Below are positions 54,459 through 62,809 of a DNA stretch of 64,000 nt, in pieces. The notes beneath the pieces are model-generated. The model worked only from the letters and a program-made list of their open reading frames with translations, had not been told where the DNA came from and searched no databases. Made by a program: the position numbers and the translations under genes. The DNA is taken from positions 1 through 64,000 of the forward strand of contig CAVVRF010000013.1 in the NCBI GenBank assembly GCA_963750535.1. The letters are read 5' to 3'. Origin of the DNA: JAKFWF01 sp963750535. Lineage in GTDB: Bacteria > Pseudomonadota > Alphaproteobacteria > Rhizobiales > Hyphomicrobiaceae. Position 1 is the stretch's first letter. Each line of letters starts with the position of its first letter.

Positions 54459-55111
54459 TTTGGCTCAGCTTCCAGCAGGCGGCGAGCTTGCTCCAGCTCT
54501 TCGGGATGGTTGGCGTTGAAGAACGGGTCGATCTCGCGGCCGCCGATGCTCGTGAAGGGAAAATCCACCGGCTCTGTACCATGCCGATCGGTCCACGCCA
54601 GCACCTTGCGAACGCCGTTATGCAGCGCCTGACCAAGGTCGGCGGCGAGGATGACGGGCCAAAGCCCGATCACCGGATGCAACGTGCCCGCCGAACGCGC
54701 GATCGCGATCCGGCGCGGCGATCCGGCAATCGCCGCCCACAGGCGCTCCACGAGATCGAGCGGGATGAACGGCGCATCGGTCGATACCGTGGCGATGTGC
54801 GATGCCTCGGGGGCATGGCCGCGGCACCACATCATGCCGGCCAGGACGCCGGCGAGCGGGCCAGGATGACCCTCGATCGGGTCGGCGACGACCGGCAGGC
54901 GAAGCGCCGAAAAACGCGCCGGATCGCCATTGGCGTTGATGACGAGCCGTCCCACCTGCGGTGCCAGGCGGGCTGCCACATGCTCGATCATCGTCCTGCC
55001 GGCCAGGTCGCGCAGCGACTTGTCGCCGCCGCCCGGACGGTCCGGAAACATGCGGCGGGACTGGCCGCCAGCCAGCAGCACACCAATAGTGAGGTTCTTC
55101 GCATCGCTCAT
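54455..55111 (-). CDS. mobA: Molybdenum cofactor guanylyltransferase MobA
   Basis: MobA transfers GMP from GTP to molybdopterin, giving the bis-MGD cofactor of DMSO-reductase-type enzymes. The 218-residue protein has the nucleotidyltransferase motif IGVLLAGGQSRRMFPDRPGG, DKSLRDLAGRTMIEHVAARL, DPIEGHPGPLAGVLAGM and VSTDAPFIPLDLVERLW, and the C-terminal region EIDPFFNANHPEELEQARRL. ATG 55111 is used. It is the first gene of the mobA-mobB-subtilase-like unit. No molybdoenzyme gene is inside the window. Confidence 0.94.
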   Translation of the reverse strand: MSDAKNLTIGVLLAGGQSRRMFPDRPGGGDKSLRDLAGRTMIEHVAARLAPQVGRLVINANGDPARFSALRLPVVADPIEGHPGPLAGVLAGMMWCRGHAPEASHIATVSTDAPFIPLDLVERLWAAIAGSPRRIAIARSAGTLHPVIGLWPVILAADLGQALHNGVRKVLAWTDRHGTEPVDFPFTSIGGREIDPFFNANHPEELEQARRLLEAEPN

Positions 55112-55243
55112 GCGGGAAGGTTAGGGCAATCCGCGACCGTCCGCCACCGCCGCGCGGCGGCGCGACTTTGGCGTTGGCTAATCGCGCGGCGACGGGTATC
55201 TCGTTGGCTCGAGTTCGAACCGCCGCAATCGATGAGCCCCGCG

Positions 55244-55510
55244 ATGACCGATGCCTCCAGCGAGCCGAAGGCTGTGACGCCGCCCGACCGTCTCTCGGTC
55301 AATCCGGCCAGCCCGTTCTACGACGAGGCAGTGCTCGCTCGCGGTGTCGGCGTGCGTTTCCGCGGTGTCGAGAAGACCAATGTCGAGGAGTATTGCATCA
55401 GCGAAGGCTGGGTCCGTCTGGCCGCCGGTGTCGCCAAGGATCGCGCCGGCAACCCGATGACGGTCAAGCTCAGCGGCGCGGTCGAGCCTTACTTCAAGGA
55501 CCAGGGCTGA
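55244..55510 (+). CDS. DUF3297 family protein
   Basis: The 88-residue protein fits DUF3297: PPDRLSVNPASPFYDEAVLA, GVGVRFRGVEKTNVEEYCIS and EGWVRLAAGVAKDRAGNPMT. It is small, soluble and of unknown function. ATG 55244 is chosen because known members start M-T-D; ATG 55232 lies four codons earlier. It is divergent from mobA and converges with the cytochrome b gene. Confidence 0.82.
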   Translation: MTDASSEPKAVTPPDRLSVNPASPFYDEAVLARGVGVRFRGVEKTNVEEYCISEGWVRLAAGVAKDRAGNPMTVKLSGAVEPYFKDQG

Positions 55511-55541
55511 TTGGCACGGACCGCCGCACGGCCGCGCCCGG

Positions 55542-56282
55542 TCAATAGAAGAGCTTGCCGCCGAGCGCCAGGATGCCGCCGAGCACGATGATCGCCGACA
55601 CGACGAGGCAGGCCAGCGCTCGCAATATCGGACGGGCGACGATCACCGCCTCGTGGCCGTCCTCGTAAGGCGCCGCCGGTTTTGACCCGGTGAACATGGC
55701 CGGGATCAGCGGATGCTTCTTGACGAGCCCGTGAAGGAGGTTGGCGGCGATGTGGGCGATCACCAGCGGCAGGATGAGATAGTTGAACAGGCGGACGTGG
55801 TAGTAGCTGATGCGCTGGTTGGTCGCTTCCGAGACGAGCTTGTAGAGCGGCCCCCACGTGACGTCATTGTGCTCGACCGTCATCAGGCCAAGCGTCGCCT
55901 GCAGAGCGGTGGCGGCCAGCAGGGCGAGGACCATGTAGGTGCCAAGCGGGTTGTGTCCGAGAAAGTGACGATCGCGCCCGCGCACCACGTCGACGAAATA
56001 TCCGGCGGCAACTCCTGGCCAGCGCACGAAGCTCGACCAACGCGATGTCGAGGAACCGACGAAGCCCCACAAGATCCGCCAAACCACCAGCACCAATATT
56101 GCGTACCCGTTGTAGCGGTGCCACTTCATGGTGTTGTCGGCGAATGCCTCGGCGAAATGGAAGCTCGCCCAGGCGCCGATCATGAGCAATACCAGCGCCC
56201 AATGGAAAACGCGCGTGGGGACGTCCCACGCGCGCACCTGGCTGCTGTCGCCAGTGGTCTGCCGATCGTGCACGATCTGCAT
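55542..56282 (-). CDS. Cytochrome b561-type membrane protein
   Basis: The 246-residue protein has the di-haem cytochrome b layout of four helices plus a fifth C-terminal one. VRAWDVPTRVFHWALVLLMI supplies the first His, MKWHRYNGYAILVLVVWRIL and LGTYMVLALLAATALQATLG follow, and ISYYHVRLFNYLILPLVIAH and IAANLLHGLVKKHPLIPAMF supply further His. It likely carries electrons from quinol or a dehydrogenase to the periplasmic cytochrome c encoded just upstream. As written it is read as a fusion with that cytochrome. Its own start is the ATG at 56282. Confidence 0.85.
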   Translation of the reverse strand: MQIVHDRQTTGDSSQVRAWDVPTRVFHWALVLLMIGAWASFHFAEAFADNTMKWHRYNGYAILVLVVWRILWGFVGSSTSRWSSFVRWPGVAAGYFVDVVRGRDRHFLGHNPLGTYMVLALLAATALQATLGLMTVEHNDVTWGPLYKLVSEATNQRISYYHVRLFNYLILPLVIAHIAANLLHGLVKKHPLIPAMFTGSKPAAPYEDGHEAVIVARPILRALACLVVSAIIVLGGILALGGKLFY

Positions 56283-56289
56283 TGCCGGC

Positions 56290-56729
56290 CTAGGTCTTGG
56301 GCGGCTGACGGAAGCTTTGTGGCAGTTGCCGCAATTGGCACCGATCTTCGGCCACTCTGCCTTGAACGAGGCTTCGTCCTTGATCGCGACGGCGGCTGCC
56401 TTTGCGTCGGCCTCGAGCTTCTTGAACAGACCCTCGAACTCGGCCTTCTTTTCCCAGATCGCCGGCAGCGCCAGCGTTTCGCCACCGGTCTTGCTGTCGT
56501 CGGGGAACAGCCCGCCGAGCTTCGGCGCGCCTTCGGAGATGGTCTTCAACGAAGCCTGAACCTTGGCGAGGTCAAACGGGATCTCGCCCTTGGCAATCCC
56601 GCCCGGCTCCTTCATGGCGCCGCCGAACGTCTTCAGAATCTCCTTGCGCTGGCCGATGGCCGCGCTCTGCGCATACACGGCGGTGGCGCCGACGGCGAGC
56701 GCGGCTACCACGGAAAGAACTCGCATCAT
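56290..56729 (-). CDS. Cytochrome c'-type protein, frameshifted at the last codons
   Basis: The product is an exported cytochrome c' (c556-like): a signal peptide (RVLSVVAALAVGATAVYAQ), about 125 residues of helical text (KEILKTFGGAMKEPGGIAKG, DAKAAAVAIKDEASFKAEWP) and the C-terminal haem site GANCGNCHKA. After CHKA the written frame runs on into the cytochrome b gene. With one more T near 56316 the protein would end FRQPPKT followed by a TAG at 56290, the usual length for the family. The ATG at 56729 has AGGAG 9 bases upstream. It precedes the cytochrome b gene on the same strand. Confidence 0.82.
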
Positions 56730-56964
56730 TCGTACGATCTCCTGGAAGTGTCTGACGGATTGGGATTGTCGTGTGGCGGGATCGAGCAACGCGCGAACGC
56801 TTGCATTCGGGCACCTTGCGAGTCAATCAGACCGCATCCCGCGGTTCGGACACGCTATCGTGAGCGTGGTCGCGAGGTTTCGAATGCAGCGGCGCGCGAT
56901 CGCAGGCGTGGACAGACTGTCGATGGATGGGCAACAGTCAGGCGGCTGAGTTGGTCGCGGTTTG

Positions 56965-57042
56965 CTAGTGTGATGATTTCGAAGTTCGCATTCACCTCCC
57001 GGCAACACCGGGTTGCGAACTTCGGAATTTGAATCACACTAG
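56965..57042. repeat. Palindromic repeat, type B, locus 2
   Basis: The 78-bp element starts CTAGTGTGA and ends TCACACTAG, with arms ATTTCGAAGTTCGCA and TGCGAACTTCGGAAT. It is the counterpart of 7504-7581, with the order of types reversed relative to locus 1. Confidence 0.85.
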
Positions 57043-57055
57043 GATCAATGGCTTG

Positions 57056-57131
57056 CTAGTGTCCTTATCGTTCGCGAAGTTCGTACAGTGGTCGCCGCGA
57101 ATGGTGACGAACTTCGCGAACGGGACACTAG
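57056..57131. repeat. Palindromic repeat, type A, locus 2
   Basis: The 76-bp element starts CTAGTGTCC and ends GGGACACTAG. Inner arms are GTTCGCGAAGTTCGT and ACGAACTTCGCGAAC. Thirteen bases separate it from the type B element, as at locus 1. It is the counterpart of 7417-7490. Confidence 0.85.
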
Positions 57132-57146
57132 GCAGGATGAGGCGCC

Positions 57147-57254
57147 ATGAGGATTTTCCCGACAGGCCCGGGGCCGTGCCGTAGCTGCCGATACTACCGG
57201 ATCGCGCTGCTGTTGACGGCGGCGGCGCTGGCCCTGACATGGTGGACCGGCTGA
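57147..57254 (+). CDS. Possible 35-residue membrane protein
   Basis: The short frame starts MRIFPTGPGPCRSCRYYRIA and ends with a single hydrophobic segment (IALLLTAAALALTWW). The C-x-x-C before the membrane segment and the terminator directly behind the stop support a real gene. No ribosome-binding site is clear and I recognise no family, so it remains tentative. Confidence 0.4.
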   Translation: MRIFPTGPGPCRSCRYYRIALLLTAAALALTWWTG

Positions 57255-57260
57255 AACGCA

Positions 57261-57293
57261 AATCGCCCGCGGGCGTGAGGCGCGCGGGCGATT
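57261..57293. terminator. Terminator hairpin between rpsD and the small frame
   Basis: An 11-bp perfect stem (AATCGCCCGCG and CGCGGGCGATT) encloses an 11-base loop. It lies 25 bases after the rpsD stop and just after the small plus-strand frame, so it can serve both. Confidence 0.65.
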
Positions 57294-57318
57294 CGGGAAG
57301 GGATGTCGGCAGCCTAGA

Positions 57319-57936
57319 TCAGCGCGAGTAGAACTCGACCACCAGATTGGGCTCCATCTGGACCGGGAACGGCACGTCGGACAGTCCGGGGACCCGGGCG
57401 AGCTTTGCCGTCATCTTGGTGTGATCGACCTCGAGGTAGTCGGGCGCGTCGCGTTCAGAGCTCTTGATCGCCTCGAGCAGCGTCGTCAGCTGGCGCGACT
57501 GCTCCTTCACCTCGACGACGTCGCCGATCCTGCAGCGATAGCTGCAGATGTCGACCTTGCGGCCGTTGACCGTGACGTGCCCGTGGCTGACGAACTGGCG
57601 GGCGGCGAACACGGTCGGAACGAACTTGGCGCGGTAGACGATGGCATCGAGCCGGCGCTCGAGCAGGCCGATCAGGTGCTCGGAGGTCGAGCCCTTGAGG
57701 CGCGACGCCTCGGTGTAGATCTTGCGGAACTGCCGCTCGCTGATATTGCCGTAGTAGCCCTTCAGCTTCTGCTTGGCGCGAAGCTGCTGGCCGAAGTCCG
57801 ACAGCTTGCTGACACGGCGCTCGCCATGCTGGCCCGGGCGGCTCTCACGCTTGTTGAGCGGGCTCTTGGGCCGGCCCCAGATGTTCTCACCGAGGCGGCG
57901 ATCGATCTTATGCTTCGCGGTGACGCGTTTGGTCAT
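57319..57936 (-). CDS. rpsD: 30S ribosomal protein S4
   Basis: S4 binds 16S rRNA early in small-subunit assembly. The 205-residue protein has MTKRVTAKHKIDRRLGENIW, RPGQHGERRVSKLSDFGQQL, KQKLKGYYGNISERQFRKIY and the S4 RNA-binding domain RLDAIVYRAKFVPTVFAARQ with VSHGHVTVNGRKVDICSYR. ATG 57936 has GGAG eight bases upstream. It is a lone gene here, not part of an alpha operon, as is common in alphaproteobacteria. Confidence 0.97.
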   Translation of the reverse strand: MTKRVTAKHKIDRRLGENIWGRPKSPLNKRESRPGQHGERRVSKLSDFGQQLRAKQKLKGYYGNISERQFRKIYTEASRLKGSTSEHLIGLLERRLDAIVYRAKFVPTVFAARQFVSHGHVTVNGRKVDICSYRCRIGDVVEVKEQSRQLTTLLEAIKSSERDAPDYLEVDHTKMTAKLARVPGLSDVPFPVQMEPNLVVEFYSR

Positions 57937-58074
57937 TTCTAGCACTCCAAGTAGGCGCGAGCCGTGATTGCCGGCCACACCCGTTTTGCGGATTTGGAGC
58001 GCCCCTTCCTCTGTCCCGGTGCCGGGACCGACAGACGACTGGAATTTCCAGGCATCGCAGGCGCGCAAAATAAT

Positions 58075-58094
58075 CGCGGGCCCGAGGGCCCGCG
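58075..58094 (-). terminator. Terminator of the exported-protein gene
   Basis: A 9-bp GC stem (CGCGGGCCC and GGGCCCGCG) is followed on the minus strand by ATTATTTTG, a fair T-rich tract. It lies about 90 bases after the gene at 58182-58802 and before rpsD. Confidence 0.6.
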
Positions 58095-58181
58095 CAACGA
58101 CAGCTTCATAGTCGCATTGAATGGCGAGGTCAACGGCAATTCGCTCGCCGCTGCGATCCGATCTGCCGCCGGCGGCGGCGT

Positions 58182-58802
58182 TCAGGGCTTCTTGGCGACC
58201 GGCGCGGCGGCGGCCGGTGCAGCGGCCGTGGCGGCGGCCGGAGGAGGTGCGTCGAGCGTCACCTGCGGCCCGGTCTTGAGATAGGCCTCGATCACGTTCT
58301 TGACCTTCGTGCGCTGCTCGTCAGTGCAGGACTTCGAGTCTTCCTGCCGTGTATCCTCGACCACCGGCTGTTTCGCGCCGTCTTCCTGCTCGACCAGCTT
58401 GATCTTGCCGGTGAGCAGCATCACCGTGGTGAGGTGCAGCTGATTGATGTAGATCATCTGCTGCTCGGACCACTTCTTCTTTTCCGACTCGCGCTTCATC
58501 AGCGAGCGATAGTTCAACACCTGTAGCTCCGACAAATCGCACAGTTGCGCATGCGCCGTCATGCGGCCGGCCTTGATGATGTCGCGCGCGATGTCCTTCG
58601 GCACCGTCATCTTGTCGCGGCTTTTCTTGTCGATCTCGACCACCGCGCCGGTTGGCTTGGTGAACTTGGCCGGGGTCATCGACCAGGCGTAGTCCATGAA
58701 CGCCTCGACCGATTTGTCGCTGATGTCCTGCGCGACTGCCGCGCCGGCAAGTCCCCAAACAATGCTCGCCGCAGCTAAGCCAAGCCTGACCGATTTACGC
58801 AT
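58182..58802 (-). CDS. Conserved exported protein of unknown function
   Basis: The 206-residue protein has a signal peptide (RKSVRLGLAAASIVWGLAGA, cleavage near AVAQ). A helical, charged body follows (MDYAWSMTPAKFTKPTGAVV, DKKSRDKMTVPKDIARDIIK, MKRESEKKKWSEQQMIYINQ), then an Ala/Pro-rich tail. Two cysteines remain in the mature part. I do not recognise a described domain. ATG 58802 is chosen because the signal peptide begins there; ATG 58820 is possible. A terminator separates it from rpsD. Confidence 0.7.
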   Translation of the reverse strand: MRKSVRLGLAAASIVWGLAGAAVAQDISDKSVEAFMDYAWSMTPAKFTKPTGAVVEIDKKSRDKMTVPKDIARDIIKAGRMTAHAQLCDLSELQVLNYRSLMKRESEKKKWSEQQMIYINQLHLTTVMLLTGKIKLVEQEDGAKQPVVEDTRQEDSKSCTDEQRTKVKNVIEAYLKTGPQVTLDAPPPAAATAAAPAAAAPVAKKP

Positions 58803-58980
58803 GAATTGTCCCGTTGGCATGTGGTTCTTGCCCCCCCGCACTTTCGATGATGTAGCGCGCGGCACCCGAAGTCAAAAATCCAGGCCGCGATCATTGTTCA
58901 ATGCACCGCTTTTGGCCGGTCGCCCGCCCTTGCGCTCGGGCCAAGGGCGTCGTCTTGAAAGTGGGCGTAATCAAGGCAGG

Positions 58981-60234
58981 TCATGTGGACGGTTTGCGAC
59001 CGTGGCCTTTGCCCTTGGCCAGAGTTGCGACAATGCCACGCAAGGTCCGCACTTCCTGCTCACTGGCGCCCATGCGCGCGAACATCGTGTGGACGTTGCG
59101 CATGACCACCTGCCGTTTGTGTGCCGGATTGAAGAAACCGAGGCGCGCCAACTCGTCCTCCAGATGGCCGAGAAAGCCCAGCAATTCGTCCTTCGTCGCC
59201 GGTTGCGACCCGCGCGAGCGCAGTCCCGGCTCGAGCGGCTGCTCATAGGTCGTCACCCGCCCGAGGGTGCCGTGCTCGGTCGCCTTGATCCACTCGTAGC
59301 CGAACAGCAGCGCCGCCTGCGCCAGGTTCAGCGAGGCGAATTTCGGGTTGACCGGCGCCATGATCACGGCGTCCGCGATCGCAATCTCGTCGGTCTCGAG
59401 CCCGGTGCGCTCCGGGCCGAACAGCACGCCGCACCGCTGGCCCTGCTCCTGCCGGCGAAGTATCTCGGCGACCGCCTGCTCGGGCGTCAGCACCGGCTTG
59501 GCGAGATCGCGCTGCCGCGCCGTCGTGGCGCAGACGAAATTGATGTCGCCGACCGCCTCGGCGAGGGACGGGAAGGCTTCCGCCGCATCGACGATGAAAT
59601 CGGCGCCGGAGGCCGCCGCCCGGGCTTTCTCGTTCGGCCAGCCGTCGCGCGGCTCGACGAGGCGGAGCTCGTCGAGCCCGAAGTTCGCCATGGCGCGGGC
59701 GACCATGCCGATGTTGTCGGCAAGCTGCGGGCGCACCAGGATCAGGCTCGGAATCTGGCCCGATTCGAGCCCGCCGCCCATCTTCTTGGGGCGCGGCTCG
59801 ATCTCCCTCCGGTTGCGGCGGATGATCCGCCGCGCCAGATAGAACAACTCCTTGCCGCGCCACGATTTTACCACGGCATCGAGCGACGGCTCGACGCGCG
59901 GCGGCAGCCTGCCGCCGCCACGGGTCTCGAGTCCGGCCTGCGTGAAGCGGACGCTTTCGAACTGGCCGAGGTAGTCGTCGATCGTCAGCAGCCCGTCCGC
60001 ATCGGAGCGAAGCCGGCAGCCGCTGCAGTATTTCCTCGCCCGATCGCAGCTCCGGGCGGCGCAATAGGCAATCGCTTGCTCGACAACGGCTCGCTCGAGC
60101 CTTGGCTCGGCGACCGCGGCGCCAGCGTCCATTCCGCCGGCGAAGGCTCGCGTCACCACGGTTGCCACCGTCACGGTGGTGCCGGCGACGGTCGGCTCAC
60201 CGCCGTTGATCTCGGGGTCGTCGATGATGTGCAC
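58981..60234 (-). CDS. SpoU/TrmJ-type RNA methyltransferase with an N-terminal DUF433-like extension
   Basis: The C-terminal 265 residues are a SPOUT RNA 2'-O-methyltransferase of the TrmJ type: LVRPQLADNIGMVARAMANF, LRLVEPRDGWPNEKARAAAS, VLFGPERTGLETDEIAIADA and the SAM-knot APVNPKFASLNLAQAALLFG. Before it, in the same frame, stand about 150 residues. They open like DUF433 antitoxin-type domains (INGGEPTVAGTTVTVATVV, EPRLERAVVEQAIAYCAARS) and contain four Cys (C-x5-C-x6-C-x2-C). Ordinary TrmJ proteins would start near ATG 59781. This may be a true fusion, or two genes merged by a small sequence error. GTG 60234 lies 17 bases after the FkbM gene. Confidence 0.82.
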   Translation of the reverse strand: MHIIDDPEINGGEPTVAGTTVTVATVVTRAFAGGMDAGAAVAEPRLERAVVEQAIAYCAARSCDRARKYCSGCRLRSDADGLLTIDDYLGQFESVRFTQAGLETRGGGRLPPRVEPSLDAVVKSWRGKELFYLARRIIRRNRREIEPRPKKMGGGLESGQIPSLILVRPQLADNIGMVARAMANFGLDELRLVEPRDGWPNEKARAAASGADFIVDAAEAFPSLAEAVGDINFVCATTARQRDLAKPVLTPEQAVAEILRRQEQGQRCGVLFGPERTGLETDEIAIADAVIMAPVNPKFASLNLAQAALLFGYEWIKATEHGTLGRVTTYEQPLEPGLRSRGSQPATKDELLGFLGHLEDELARLGFFNPAHKRQVVMRNVHTMFARMGASEQEVRTLRGIVATLAKGKGHGRKPST

Positions 60235-60251
60235 GGGCAGGCATGATTCCG

Positions 60252-61196
60252 CTATGCCGGCACGCGTTTCTTCTCGGCGCCGGCGTGAGAGCCCGGGTTA
60301 TAGATCAAGACGTCGATCTGGCGCAGCCCAAAATCGAACCCGGCCAGCCGCTGTCCGGCTTCCGGCGTCTCGTTGCTGCCACGTCGCGGCAGCGGCGCCA
60401 CCAGCCGGTAGTCCGGCAGCAGCAGGTTGCGCAGCCGCTCCATGCCCTGGGCGCCATGTATTGCGGTGGTGATCTCGGTGGCGATCGGCACGCCGTGCCG
60501 GCGCAGCCTGGGCATGCCTTTCAGCGCTTCGATCTCGTGTCCCTCGACATCCATCAGCACCAGGCTGACATCGGCGGGATCGATGGCAAGGCTCGACAGG
60601 ATCTCGTCGATGGTGCGGGTTTCGACGACGACGCTGTCGGCATGCCGCTGCCGCATCTGCGGCTCGAGCGTGTGGGCGCCGAAGTTCTCCGGGTCGCGGG
60701 CGAGAATTGCAGTGCCGGAGGCGGCGCTCGCCGCCGCCTCGACGACGTGGACCCGGTCGCCAAAGCCGTTCAGCTCGATGTTTCGCCGCAGCAGCTCGGC
60801 ATTGTGTGGCTCGGGCTCGATCGCGATCACGCCGCGGAAGCGCCCGCTCAGCAGAGCGTAGAGCGACTGCGTGCCGATATTCGCGCCGACGTCGAGACAC
60901 CAGCCGTTCGGCTTCAGCGTGCCGGCCTCGCCGGTGATCTCGATGGCGCGACGAAGCTCCTGGCGCTGCCAGGCATTGCCCTCGACGAGGCGGAAGGCGA
61001 TCATATGGTCGCGCGGGTCGACCACCATCACGTGATCGGGGAAGGTCACGTAGCCGAGAGCACCGGGCGCCATGTGCTTCAGGAACAGCTGCCGCAGCAC
61101 TGTTCGCCGGAAATGACCGCTGCGCAGCAGCTGGTCGGCCAGTGACTCGACGATTAGCTTCTTCAATCGCCGGCTGATCTGTTTGATCGGACGCAT
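60252..61196 (-). CDS. FkbM-family methyltransferase
   Basis: The 314-residue protein has the FkbM-type SAM domain: CLDVGANIGTQSLYALLSGR (motif I), VIAIEPEPHNAELLRRNIEL (acidic strand), VVVETRTIDEILSSL and SLVLMDVEGHEIEALKGMPR. FkbM enzymes O-methylate sugars, polyketides or lipids. The substrate here is unknown. ATG 61196 is used. The RNA methyltransferase gene follows on the same strand after 17 bases, so the two are probably co-transcribed. Confidence 0.88.
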   Translation of the reverse strand: MRPIKQISRRLKKLIVESLADQLLRSGHFRRTVLRQLFLKHMAPGALGYVTFPDHVMVVDPRDHMIAFRLVEGNAWQRQELRRAIEITGEAGTLKPNGWCLDVGANIGTQSLYALLSGRFRGVIAIEPEPHNAELLRRNIELNGFGDRVHVVEAAASAASGTAILARDPENFGAHTLEPQMRQRHADSVVVETRTIDEILSSLAIDPADVSLVLMDVEGHEIEALKGMPRLRRHGVPIATEITTAIHGAQGMERLRNLLLPDYRLVAPLPRRGSNETPEAGQRLAGFDFGLRQIDVLIYNPGSHAGAEKKRVPA

Positions 61197-61566
61197 GAGC
61201 CCATCATTGACAACTTACTTTGCGTCGCAATCAAGCGCTGCAGTCGAAGTGGCATCGAAGTGAGACGGCAATCGTTGAGGCAACAACACTGGTGTTCGAG
61301 AATTAGGATGCGTTGCTACCTAATGCTGCAATGCGCAATGGTCAACGACTACCGGTGAAGCACCACAATCTGATGTTCCTTTCCGGTTGACCGTGCCCGG
61401 CGGGCTGCCGCCCGAGGCGATCGGTGGCCAAGCCTCGACCAATGACTGAGCATTCGCCCACTTCCCACGGGGCCCCTGCGACACTATGGTGCGGCGCACT
61501 CTCCCTGTCGGCGCCCGGTCGAGCCGGGTCCAGTACTCAAATCCAGGCCTGGAAGGTCCAACACCC
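61197..61566. other. Divergent intergenic region upstream of icd
   Basis: These 370 bases between the FkbM gene (minus) and icd (plus) must hold both promoters. A GGAAGG about 12 bases before the icd start is its likely ribosome-binding site. No operator, repeat or additional gene could be supported. Confidence 0.4.
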
Positions 61567-62778
61567 ATGCAAAAAATCAAGGTCGCAAACCCGGTCGTCG
61601 AGATGGACGGCGACGAGATGACCCGCATCATCTGGCAGCTCATCAAGGACAAGCTGATCCACCCCTACCTCGACATCAAGCTCGAGTATTACGACCTTTC
61701 AGTGCAGAATCGTGACGCGACCAACGATCAGGTGACGATCAACTCCGCCAACGCGACCAAGAAGCACGGCGTCGCGGTCAAGTGCGCGACCATCACTCCG
61801 GACGAGGGCCGGGTGAAGGAGTTCGGCCTCAAGGAGATGTGGAAGTCGCCCAACGGCACAATTCGCAACATCCTCGACGGCGTGATCTTTCGCGAGCCGA
61901 TCATCTGCAAGAACATCCCACGCCTGGTGCCCGGCTGGACCAAGCCGATCATCATCGGTCGCCACGCCTTCGGCGATCAGTACCGCGCCACCGATTTCAA
62001 GTTCCCCACGGCCGGCACGCTGACGCTCAAGTTCGTCGGCAACGATGGCAAGGTGATCGAGCGGGAGGTGTTCAAGGCGCCGGGCTCGGGCGTCACGATG
62101 GCGATGTACAACCTCGACGAGTCGATCAAGTCGTTCGCCCGCGCCACCTTCAACTACGGCCTGATCCGCAACTACCCGGTCTACCTGTCGACCAAGAACA
62201 CCATCCTGAAGCAGTACGACGGCCGCTTCATGGAGATCTTCCAGCAGATCTTCGACGCAGAGTTCAAGGCCGAGTACGAGAAGCGCAAGCTCACCTACGA
62301 GCACCGCCTGATCGACGACATGGTCGCCGCCGCGCTCAAGTGGTCGGGCGGCTACATCTGGGCGTGCAAGAACTACGACGGCGACGTGCAGTCCGACACG
62401 GTGGCCCAGGGCTACGGCTCGCTCGGCCTGATGACCTCGGTGCTGATGACGCCGGACGGCAAGACGGTCGAGGCGGAGGCCGCGCACGGCACGGTGACCC
62501 GCCATTACCGCGAGCACCAGAAGGGCCGCGAGACCTCGACCAACTCGATGGCCTCGATCTTTGCCTGGACCCGCGGCCTCGCCCACCGCGCCAAGCTCGA
62601 CAACAACGATGCGCTGGCGAAGTTCGCCCTGACCCTCGAGAAGGTCTGCGTCGACACCGTCGAGGCGGGCTTCATGACCAAGGACCTGGCCCTTCTCGTC
62701 GGCGACCAGCAGAAGTGGCTCTCGACCACCGGCTTCCTCGACAAGATCGACGAGAACCTGAAGAAGGCGATGGCTTGA
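61567..62778 (+). CDS. icd: NADP-dependent isocitrate dehydrogenase
   Basis: The enzyme oxidises isocitrate to 2-oxoglutarate in the citric-acid cycle. The 403-residue protein is of the eukaryote-like homodimeric type: NPVVEMDGDEMTRIIWQLIK, CATITPDEGRVKEFGLKEMW, KSPNGTIRNILDGVIFREPI, PGWTKPIIIGRHAFGDQYRA, WACKNYDGDVQSDTVAQGYG and EAAHGTVTRHYREHQKGRET. ATG 61567 fits the family N-terminus (M-Q-K-I-K-V). This isoform is the usual one in Rhizobiales. Confidence 0.97.
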   Translation: MQKIKVANPVVEMDGDEMTRIIWQLIKDKLIHPYLDIKLEYYDLSVQNRDATNDQVTINSANATKKHGVAVKCATITPDEGRVKEFGLKEMWKSPNGTIRNILDGVIFREPIICKNIPRLVPGWTKPIIIGRHAFGDQYRATDFKFPTAGTLTLKFVGNDGKVIEREVFKAPGSGVTMAMYNLDESIKSFARATFNYGLIRNYPVYLSTKNTILKQYDGRFMEIFQQIFDAEFKAEYEKRKLTYEHRLIDDMVAAALKWSGGYIWACKNYDGDVQSDTVAQGYGSLGLMTSVLMTPDGKTVEAEAAHGTVTRHYREHQKGRETSTNSMASIFAWTRGLAHRAKLDNNDALAKFALTLEKVCVDTVEAGFMTKDLALLVGDQQKWLSTTGFLDKIDENLKKAMA

Positions 62779-62809
62779 TCAGGCAGGCATCCGACGAACC
62801 GAGGATGCC

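Noticed and set aside
55542..56789. A genuine cytochrome c'-cytochrome b fusion protein
   Set aside because: One added base restores a normal cytochrome c' C-terminus with a stop, and a separate start for cytochrome b lies just after it.
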